From: Bolinopsis microptera
Taxonomy: Eukaryota; Ctenophora; Tentaculata; Lobata; Bolinopsidae
NCBI RefSeq assembly: GCF_026151205.1
Contig: NC_087072.1
Location: 25,013,799-25,077,798 of the forward strand
Reading direction: 5' to 3'
DNA length: 64,000 bases
Part shown: positions 55,394 to 64,000 of the stretch, piece by piece
Layout: each line of letters begins with the position of its first letter
How positions within the stretch are numbered: the first letter of the stretch is position 1
Notes under the pieces: generated by a model
Databases searched by the model: none
What the model saw: only the letters and a program-made list of their open reading frames with translations
What the model was told of the DNA's origin: nothing
Program-made: the position numbers and the translations under genes

Positions 55394-56286
55394 CCTTATT
55401 GGACCTTATTTGGACGGACATTACATGAACGGACATAATTATGAACGGACATTAATATAAACGCTCGAAGGCATTCAAAACCATCAAAAATCCGAATTTT
55501 TTCAATTTTTTGACATTTTTTTAATTTCAGCAAATGATTTTTAAATCCATTTTTATACAGTAAGTAAGAAAAGCTGTCATTAAGCAGTAAAAATGTTAAA
55601 ATATGTGTACATGATCAGTGTCTAATATCACATATCATCTTCATCAAATGGGTTTTCGTGCATGAAATAGTCCATGCTTAAACAAGCATCAGTGATTTCT
55701 AGCTTTATGGAAACCTTTTTTTATCAAACTACTCCGGTCCTGCATTTCAGTGTTAACTTTTACAAGCCGAATTTCGGCGTGAAGTGGTTTTATCTTAGAC
55801 AACTTTAGGTTAACCTTAACATCACGTGGAGCTTTCCTAGCACTGTTTCATTACCTATCCTCAGTAATATGAACTATAACAACGTCGGACAATGTCCTTG
55901 GCAACACGATTTACCGTAATATCTAGAGGCTGGAACAAGTTTGTCATGTTGGCGGGGACTAGCTCATGAACTATGTTGTTGAGTGCCATAATTTCGTTGA
56001 CTTTTTCCGCCAAGTGACCCTTGAAAACATCATATACTAGTAGAGTTTTCTGTGCCTCCGGCAGACCAAGGAGAACCTTTCCGTCGTTAACTTACGGCAC
56101 AATAAAGTTTTCATAGTTGTCATATTCTGGACAAAAAGTTCGAAATGGAAAAATTTTTGAAAAAATTTCAACGGACTTTAACTTGGACGGACATTAATTG
56201 AACGGAATTTATTTGAACGGACATTAAGATGAACGCTAGGGCCTCCAGCGTCCATGTAATGTCCGTCCAAATAATGTCCGATAAGG
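55394..56286 (-). mobile_element. Pogo/Tigger-like element, copy B, without the nested insertion
   Basis: TA-flanked (55392-55393, 56287-56288), 893 bp, with the same ends and motifs as copy A. The intact junction GGTTAACCTTAACATCACG at 55808 marks the unoccupied site for the 884-bp element of copy A. Confidence 0.85.
55628..56125 (-). pseudogene. Pogo/Tigger-like transposase remnant (copy B)
   Basis: Minus strand: VYDVFKGHLAEK and VPANMTNLFQPLDITVN (56125-55865), then the C-terminal SMDYFMHENPFDEDDM with TGA at 55630-55628. Frames shift between these blocks and the N-terminal half is absent. Confidence 0.72.
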
Positions 56287-56667
56287 TATAGTATATTATT
56301 GGATCAATGAAATACGATTATTATACAATTTAGATATTTTAAGTATCACATTATGGCATGATCACTTTCTTGATCTTCGGCTTCCTCGTTCACTTCTTCG
56401 GAGTTATTATTTACCTCCACATCTTTTAACAGTTTACACTGAAATGCAGGACCGAGATGTTCGAATAAAAAATTGTTTTTAAAAATCAGGTATTACTGAT
56501 ATAATGCTTTTTTAAACACGGAATATTTAATGCACGATAACCCATTTGAGGAAGATGACCTGTGATATGATCATCAAATCTGGTCATATTTCGTATCAGT
56601 TGTTTTTACACAACTTTCATAATCATAGATATTTTGACATTTTCAAATAAGGTCCGATAAGGTATTC

Positions 56668-56842
56668 ATTTATCACATGCCTTCTCATGCGATATCAAAA
56701 CTTTCGCCGACGAGGCTTGCCAAGTTATCAAAAGTTTCGATAACTTGCCGAGGGTTATTATATCGACATTTTCAATTTTCAAACACGAGGCTTGCCGAGT
56801 TTTGAAAATGTTGATATCGCATGAGAAGGCATGTGATTAAAT
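56668..56842. mobile_element. Small foldback element, copy B
   Basis: Counterpart of 39811-39985; the left arm reads CTTCTCATGCG where copy A has CTTCTCGTGCG, so here the two arms match better. Confidence 0.75.
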
Positions 56843-58145
56843 TTAATGTTTTAATACACTTTCTTTGGAGCCAAATTTTGCCCGGAAAGCAGAATTTGAC
56901 TAGACGTTGGTTATGAATCCCACCAAAGCAAAACTAGACATGTCGAACTTAATTATGTTTATAATGTCCAAGCTATGAATAGCTCTCATTAGGTTAGTAT
57001 TTCGGAACTGGAAGTGGAAGGAAGGCACACAACCATTATGCTGACTTGGCTGCCACTCAGGGGCGCGAACTCCTCACGTCGCTCATGAGGAAGGCTTAAA
57101 GTCTAAACAGGAATACATCATCGTTCATGACAGGCAGTGTTGAGACCTACCTTCCTTGAACTAAACAGTGCTGGCAAAGCTTCTTAAATTACGAGCATGC
57201 TTTGTTGCCTACTTTTGTTTGAGAAGCTCAATTAATACTCGCGGTAGATTACTGGCGTCCGGTCGTATTGTTTATACTTGTAGATTTAATGGCACCCACT
57301 ATTGGCACCTGCTATTGTTTGGCATCCACCATTGTTTATACTTGCCCCTGTTAAATAACTGCAGACCAGAAGAGACTTGAGGAATCAAGGGACAGTAGTC
57401 TTCACGCCAAAAGTCTTCGCACCAAACAATGAGCTGACAAATTCCTGAGATACCAACAGTTGAGCTATATGAACAGTAAACATTGATCTATAGATATTTT
57501 GAAATCTTTAATTAATGCTTAACAGCTGCCTTTCTTGCTCATTGTATGAAAAATTAATTTACAAATTATCTGCTAAAATTTTAAAAACGCAAAAAAAAGA
57601 TGAACAAATTTGGATATTTGACGGTTTTGAAATTTGAATGCCTTTGAGCATTGGTAGTTATCGCATGGGTAGTTATAACATGGGTAAATTACATTATATT
57701 AGCGTAAACGAGAATGAGAGAACAACTATTACATAATGGACATTTATTACATAATCATGGGAGAATAATATTTCTTAATTGATTTAGTTTTACTTTGCAG
57801 CTCAGTCATCAGTACTTAATTTTAATCAGGGCTTGAAACTGGCTGGAGGGGGTTCGTAATCCCCCAGTACAGCAAACCTGTGCTTCATTTGTTAATGTTC
57901 TAAAAATGTATGTAAGTTGTTAATGATAATAATAATATAACGAACCGCTTTGATTTTATTTTCCAGATCCAAGTACCCAATTATAGATCTCAAAACTGAG
58001 CTGCATAATCGATTTTTGCAGTCTGACCATGTCTAACTCAAATTGTGAATTACAACCATTACATTGCTGTTCACTTTTTAAGCTATAATTTTACGTTTTG
58101 TCCATTTTTGTCATTTTAACGTTGCAGAATCTTGTACCAGGAAAT
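56843..58145. other. Upstream region of transporter gene B
   Basis: Counterpart of 39986-41281 with about a dozen substitutions over 1.26 kb and one small indel (AGGAAGGCTTAAAGTC). The same three candidate splice acceptors are kept. No coding exon could be supported. Confidence 0.45.
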
Positions 58146-59872
58146 ATGGTATTGGAGGTGGACCCAATTCGGAAGAATCAGAGGAGTGTTGATGATCTTA
58201 TTGAGGAGTTAGTTGAGCACCGGACATGGAAATATACACTTATGGTCTTGTATATTTCCATCGCTCAGGTTTACGCCGCTACCAGTTCCTTCGTTACTAC
58301 GTTCGCAGGTACTGAAATTACTCTCATTACAATTTTAAAATCATACTGAATATTATCTAAATAAGCTATCTACTTAAATACTATTATGGAATTATAATCA
58401 TTCCGATCTAATGATAACCTAATCGAGCTAATTCAGGAATGGACCCAGAGCCCGGGGATATTTGGTCCTGTATATCTGAAAAATGCAAGAATTTGACGAC
58501 AGATAATACCACATTACTGGAAATGTTTCCTTGCGATATCACCGAAATTTTGGATGGAAAAGAAGAGCTGGTTTTTGGACCGTCGGACATAAAATGGCAT
58601 CTTCAGCGCACCTCATTTTCAGCAGATTTGGATTTGTACTGCGATGTTGGATCACGAAGTGCACAAAAAACGCTCATAGACTCCATGTTCTTCGTAGGAT
58701 CTCTGTTTGGACTCATAACTGGAGGTTATGTGTGGGACAATATTGGGAGAGTGAAGGCAGCGAGGGTATCTGTTTTGGTCACCGTCATTGCGCATCTGGT
58801 GGGAACGTGGTGCCATAATTACAGTATCATCCTTGCGATCAGATTCTTCACTGGTTTCGGAGATTTCGTGACTTTCACTGGAACATACATACTAATGATG
58901 GAACTGACGGGAATCAAGTACCGAACCTCTGTGAATGCTTTTCAGGGCCTAACATGGGTAGCTGGCTATCCATTCTTAATAGCGACCGGATATTTCAATT
59001 ACGATTGGAACTACATGTTCCTAACAACGGCGATCCTAGCTCTTGTCTGTAATCTTCACGTCTATGTGTTTCTGATCGAGTCACCACGGTTTCACCTCGT
59101 CAATAACGATATGAAGGCAGCAAAGAAATCGCTGAAAGCGCTAGCTGCTTTGACTACAGCTGATCTGGACGTAGATGAAATTGAGATTGTAGATACGGAG
59201 AAGGTGAATGATAGGGAACAGACTTTCATCCAGCAGCTGAAAGACCTGTGGACTTACCCAGTACTTTTTAAGGAGGGCCTATGCCTGGCACCTCTCTGGT
59301 TCTGTATTAATATGTTCTACTACGGATTTAACTTTGCATGGGATATGATATTGCCTTCGGCTAGCCTTTACCTTGGGTTTGTGATGTCAGGAGTTGGAGA
59401 GGCTATAGCGTATTTTCTAAGTATGCCAGTGATACAGTTCCTGGGCAGGAGAAGGGCCATGATTGTCTTCCAGTGTCTTTCGGCCCTGGTGTTCCTGATT
59501 GCAATAGCGGATGTGGATTTAGGCAACGGTTGGGGATTGGATAGTGTTTTGTCTCTGATAGGTTTGACGACCGTGAGCATCTGTTTCTCTAATGTCTACC
59601 TGTGGACGTCAGAGATTGCGCCGACATCCCACCGAGGAGTTGCTTTCACTCTCGGGTCAGGATTAGGTAAGTTTGGAGGCTTTGCCGGACCCTATATTTT
59701 CAACAATCTGGGTCCAGCAACAACCAGAGCAGTTCCGTGGATACTCCTTGCTGTGCTTTCGCTTCTCTGTGCTTTGGCAGCAGTTTTCTTAATTGAGACG
59801 GGGGACAAGGAATTAACTCATGTGCCTGCAGAAGTTCAGGAGCGAAGAAAGGGGTTCAGATATAGGATCTAG
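58146..59872 (+). CDS. SLC22-type membrane carrier, gene B, two coding exons
   Basis: Exons 58146-58308 and 58437-59872, with the same GT-AG intron position and length as gene A; 532 residues, no stops or shifts. All family marks are kept (DNIGR loop, IESPRFHL, LGRRRAMI, SEIAPTSHRG). By eye, 17 residues differ from gene A in exon 2. They include LLGLV to LFGLI, RVNSA to RVKAA next to the DNIGR loop, WVLGY to WVAGY, VMGG to VMSG, IACCL to IAYFL and RGLAYT to RGVAFT. Many sit in or near membrane segments, so transport properties may differ. Several codons carry two base changes, while only four or five are purely silent. Promoter DNA is nearly the same as for gene A. The exact substrate is unknown. 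Confidence 0.9.
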
Positions 59873-60952
59873 TGGACACTGAAAGTGAACATGAACAGGT
59901 AGCTTCATTTAGGTATATTGGTGCAGTAAGAAAAGAACTGATTTTTAAACATAAAGGGTTATGAATTAGTGTACAATAGAGAGTATCGTTTGCATGCTTA
60001 GGATTATGTTCGTATCAACGGAACCCTCTCTGGAGTCTATCTGTAAACAGGGGAGATAGCATCTGGTGTTCTGCCAGAATTTTACCAAGAGGCAGGATCG
60101 CGGCTCCTTCGACAACTTCTACAACTTTGGCTGTTATCGCTGCTAACTGCTCATGATGTAGAGGAACAGAGAAAGGGCTGAAAGAACCATCTAATATTGA
60201 AGAAACGTTAAACTTAATGACTTATACTTACAATCAAACTTTTAAAAACTCTTATAAACTTTTTCTTTAACAGTAGTTATACTTATAGTACTAGTAGTAG
60301 TAGTAGTAATTTTAAAATTATAATTCGAGATCTTGTTTTTTATTTTTACACTTATACCCACTGACCGATAAACTACCACCTATCTACCTCCCTGAGCAAA
60401 GTCCCCATCCCCTTCAACTAATTCAGCTCGGATAATCTTAAATTGGAAACTAATCTCATCTGAAAAATATCAGAGTGTGATAATAGTATTGCTGGACATT
60501 TTATTTTAACTGTTCAGTACCTTAACTTTGAGTACCTCAACCGTGTCTTGTGGCTGTGCCATCCACAGTGAGCTCATTAATATAATAATATAATTGGTCA
60601 TTCAAAAAAAATTCAGTCATGTGTTGCGAAAAGCTGAAATCTGAAAATTTCTTAAGCTAATATAATAGGACATTTCAAAATATTAATTCCTTTCGTCAAA
60701 GTTTAAAATATTAATTCCTTTCGTCAAAGTTTTTTCCGGATATTCAGCTTCCGCAGTACCACACTTCCATTACCTTATCACTTATATTTTCCGGCCTTTC
60801 TATATTTGAATTTCTAACAACCGGTAATTCCGGTCCGGCAACTAAATCCGGCTAACCGGATAATAGATTGATATATCCGGAAAAATCCCGTCCGGCAGCC
60901 AAAACACATTATAAAACTCATAAAAGCCCATGCATGGCGCTCAATGCTCATA
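59873..60952. other. Downstream region of transporter gene B
   Basis: Counterpart of 43009-44103 with small indels, including a tandem duplication of AATATTAATTCCTTTCGTC at 60678-60733. The CCGG-rich patch at 60790-60900 is kept. No gene was recognised. Confidence 0.5.
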
Positions 60953-61759
60953 TAGTCAGTGTAATAAGCGCCAAGCGCGAGCACAGAACTTTTTTTCTCC
61001 GATTTCGATAAATTTGGTACCAAAATTTGTCTAAAAATGTGAATAAAATAAATCCGCCGTGTAGCAATTTTCGCTAAAAATGCTACACGGCGCTTCATGT
61101 TCGCCGCGCGTGCTTTTTTCGCGCAAATTTTTAGTTTTTGGCCTACAACTTTCACGTTTTCAATTATTATCACATACTTATTATGGCATCGTAATCAGCT
61201 CATCGAGACGAAACTTTTAGTACTAATGCTTTAAGATTTAAAGGAAATTCTTTTTCAAAAGTTTTAAATCTGAACAGAAGGGTCCCCCTTTTGTGTAAAA
61301 TTTTGAACAGATTTTCGAAAAATTTGGTGCTTCAAATATTATAATTTTGGTACCAAAAGTTGCGTCTGACTAAGCTCATTACGATACTGTAATAATTATT
61401 TCAAAATATTCAATATTTTAGGAGTTATATGCATTTTAAGCAATAAATTACCCATTTTTCGTCCTTTGTACATTCTTGTAATGCACTTGGTTGACAATGT
61501 CAACCCATCGAGATCGTTGCTTTGCGAAGCAAAGCAACGATCGACGATGCGAAGCAAGAATGCTAGTTCGCGCGGCGCGTCGAAGCGGCGAAGTCCTCCA
61601 AGTAATATAATGCACAGGAGGCTCACATATAGCTCGACATTATTTTGCTACACGGTGAATTTGCATTATTCACACTTAGAGGCAACTTTTGGTACCAAAT
61701 TTATCAAAATCAGAGACAAAAAATTCTGTGCCAACTCATGGCGCTTATTACATAGACTA
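60953..61759. mobile_element. MITE with ~120-bp imperfect inverted repeats at the edge of copy B
   Basis: Starts TAGTCAGTGTAATAAGCGCC; the right end is the inverse of TAGTCTATGTAATAAGCGCC. The arms share GATAAATTTGGTACCAAAA and CCGTGTAGCAA. ATA flanks both sides (60950-60952, 61760-61762), matching CTCATAGTC in copy A, so a 3-bp duplication is likely. Two interior hairpins are present: CGCCGTGTAGC/GCTACACGGCG (about 61049-61086) and CGTTGCTTTGC, GAA, GCAAAGCAACG (61514-61538). No transposase; a 3-bp duplication would fit Harbinger-type elements. Confidence 0.75.
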
Positions 61760-61762
61760 ATA

Positions 61763-63320
61763 GTCATTTTGACCTTTGTTAATGTAGGTAGTGCGCCATC
61801 GACAGTGAGCCGCGCGTGCCGACTGTAGGATGGTTTTTTAGCGCTAATTTCGGCCAGCACAATTTTCTTCAAACAAATAGATATTGAGTATCCTTCCCGA
61901 CCTCCAATTGCAACAAAAATTGGTAAGCTTACTTATAGACTTACAAGGAAAGTGTCCGAAAAATTTAAAGCATATCCAACCATCAGACATTATGTTACAG
62001 CTAAAAGCAGCGTATTTTGCCCCATTTTGATCACTATATCAACTCCGATGTCCGATATCCACCAAATTTTTCGGACAGTTGTAAAAGCCCTATTAGAAGG
62101 TCGTCGCCAATTTCCAGAATGATCTCATTTAAGGAACTGAAGATAAATCCAAATAATACGACAAAAATGGTCAAATTTGGACGAATTTGGTCAAATTACG
62201 CGACTTTTACAGCTACTTTTGCTCCAAAAGCCGCGCACTATCAAATATGGCACCTAGGCGAAACTCACTGATCTTTTCAAAAAGGTATGACAAATTTGGT
62301 ATTGTGAAAATTCTCACAGTCTCTAGAAAACAGTGGTACAAAAATTTTAAAAATCCGAGCAAGTTTATTTTTATCGTGCACCCCCTAGTTAATGATCTGG
62401 CCCGGCGCGCGCTACTTCGTAGCTCGTGCCGTCGGGCTAATATTTCGAGAAGAAAGCGGCGCGCGCTACTTCGAAGAAATTTAGACGAGTAACATCCGTC
62501 AAATAGTTTTTATATTCCGGTCGGTTCCTAATTGAATTGCATGACATGTGCATTCGATGTCGTTGGAATATTACCAGATTTTTTACCGATCCATGACTCA
62601 AAAAAAACAAGGGATAGAGAAAGTGGTTTTTTGGTATATGGTAGCTTTGCGACCGCCGTTTGTCCATTTTAATTGTTAATGTTATTGTTAATAATAAAAC
62701 AAAAAAAAATAAAAAAAGGAATATGATAAAATACGATTACGCCATCACGGATTGGGAAATTGAGCGGCCACGGCCACCCACAAAAGAAAACGGCCGCATT
62801 TCTTCAAGTTTCTCAATTGACACAGATACTGATAGTCTCGACAAAGAATATCGCTGTTTAATGTTATCTTTGTATCTGCTGAATAGATTTCTTCACGCCA
62901 CAAAGCCACAAGTCTGATAAAAGTTTGGGTCTCTTGAAGTTGAACATAAAGCTGAACTTTTAGTAATTGGGCCCCAATTAGAAATCCAATAATACTCATC
63001 TGTGTCATCAGTCATAATTATATTGAAGTTAGATAAATATGTTCAAGCATGAGTCTGGAAATCTACCGAAAAGTTTTCTTAGTTTGCTCCTTCATAAAGA
63101 TATTCGCTATTGGAATTAAGTTTATTTTTTGAAGAATAATTTTATAAAAACACCCATTTTGTGATTGAGTATTCTCAATCTCTGGTGTTGGGCCATTCCA
63201 AGGTTTGTGGAACTCTTTCTTTGCAGGACATGTAAATATAGAGTAGCGGAATGTTCTGAGGCTTCAACGGAACATTAAGAGCATCAGCAAGGGGGAAGGC
63301 ACACGAACATTAAATTTAAC
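61763..63320. other. Unassigned single-copy stretch with GC-rich motifs
   Basis: Includes CGGCGCGCGCTACTTCG twice (62402-62418 and 62457-62474) in an AT-rich setting, typical of mobile-element ends, and an A-rich run (62699-62715). Short open frames show no recognised family. Confidence 0.45.
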
Positions 63321-63433
63321 AAATACGGCGGTCTCAAAAAAAGTGTTGCGCTGATAAAAACTCTCTCATCGTAGTTCAACTGCAATGAGAAAGTCTTTAT
63401 CAGCTCGACACATCTTTTAAGACTGCCGTATTT
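63321..63433. repeat. 113-bp imperfect hairpin
   Basis: Arms 63321-63369 (AAATACGGCGGTCTC ... CTCTCTCAT) and 63385-63433 (ATGAGAAAGTC ... AGACTGCCGTATTT) pair over about 49 bp with scattered mismatches around a 15-base loop. It may be a tiny foldback element or a small-RNA precursor. No target duplication was seen. Confidence 0.7.
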
Positions 63434-64000
63434 TTCCAATTTCACTAACATTAACAATTACTAGCTATAGTTGTTAGTCCTAATATAATGTATGCTTTTC
63501 GGCCGCAACTGATTGCTGTAGCCCATTTACTTTTAGTTAGGCGTTGAACATTTTCGACTTCAGTAAATGTTGTAAACAACTTCGAATTTTGAAAACCAAT
63601 GACATTACATTCTATCATTATTAATAAATAGGTTGTTTTTGAATTTGAACTATTTACTAGTCATTTGCTAAAATATGAATTCAATGAATAATTTGAATGA
63701 TTACTAAACGAACGACGTCATTTAATGATTCAATTGGAAATCTCAAAATAATGGTACAGTACATAACAGATAACAATTCAACAATACTTATTATTCAACA
63801 ATCTTTAATCAAACCCTACAAACATGGTTGTTCAACGGTTATTAAATTTAGAGTTTCTCGATCGAACGGCCGAATTGGAACTACAAGATGCTTATAAATC
63901 TATTTGCATTTGATAAGTAGTTGTTTCAGTTTAAATAGAAATACCATAACCATTACTCAATGATGGCCCCATGCAATTAAAACTTATAAAATTTTGATTA
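63434..64000. other. Unassigned right edge
   Basis: AT-rich DNA with no recognised gene or repeat boundary to the end of the window. Confidence 0.45.

Larger units (their letters stand above)
48513..61000. repeat. Segmental duplication, copy B
   Basis: Same content and orientation as copy A. Relative to copy A it gains a 655-bp insertion (49317-49971), a 64-bp palindrome (50454-50517) and ~385 bp of pogo-related DNA (52529-52912). It loses the part matching about 30350-32160 ([AAAC]n locus and 119-codon frame) and lacks the 888-bp insertion at 38056. Homology ends where a MITE begins near 60953. Confidence 0.95.

Noticed and set aside
62660..62917. 85-codon plus-strand frame near the right edge
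   Set aside because: It starts in an A-rich low-complexity run and shows nothing recognisable.

Overview
The window reads as intergenic, transposon-rich DNA from an animal (invertebrate metazoan) nuclear genome. Evidence: a solute carrier of the SLC22 (organic cation/anion transporter) type split by a GT-AG intron; animal-type mobile elements (a CR1/L2-like LINE with an esterase ORF1, Penelope-like elements with a GIY-YIG end, a FLYWCH Mutator-like element, a hAT-type MITE, pogo/Tigger-like DDE remnants, an RLE-type LINE); and long satellites and microsatellites. Nothing looks bacterial or organellar. I cannot name the species.

Layout. 1-1.8 kb: 119-bp satellite entering from outside the window. 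2.7-7 kb: Penelope RT fragment, ~180/163-bp tandem repeat split by a MITE with homopolymer ends, TCAGGG hexamer array, all between two ~270-bp direct repeats. 8.8-10 kb: a TTAA-flanked element. 11-12.5 kb: nested pogo-like elements. 12.8-14.8 kb: 3' part of an RLE-type LINE. 16-18.7 kb: a complete but internally deleted Mutator-like element (9-bp target duplication, ~0.5-0.6-kb inverted repeats) with a hAT-type MITE inside its FLYWCH coding region. 19.3-20.7 kb: 5'-truncated Penelope-like ORF. 22.6-28.86 kb: a LINE with two long open frames. 28.86-44.1 kb and 48.5-61 kb: two copies of a large segmental duplication, each with a 22-bp satellite array, a decayed LINE tail, a pogo-like remnant and one SLC22-type gene. 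44.1-48.5 kb: the single-copy joint, holding a tRNA-like sequence, a PHD-finger LINE ORF1 fragment and a 170-bp tandem repeat. 61-64 kb: a palindromic MITE and a hairpin.

Only the two transporter genes look like host genes that may work. Their exon 2 products differ at 17 of 477 residues by eye, with few silent changes. The two duplication copies serve as filled/empty-site pairs and so date several insertions: an 884-bp element with poly-G/poly-C ends (copy A only), a 655-bp insertion with 201-bp identical inverted arms (copy B only), a 64-bp perfect palindrome (copy B only) and a [AAAC]n array (copy A only). The least explained items are these insertions and a 119-codon minus-strand frame at 31.5-31.8 kb broken by one TAG.
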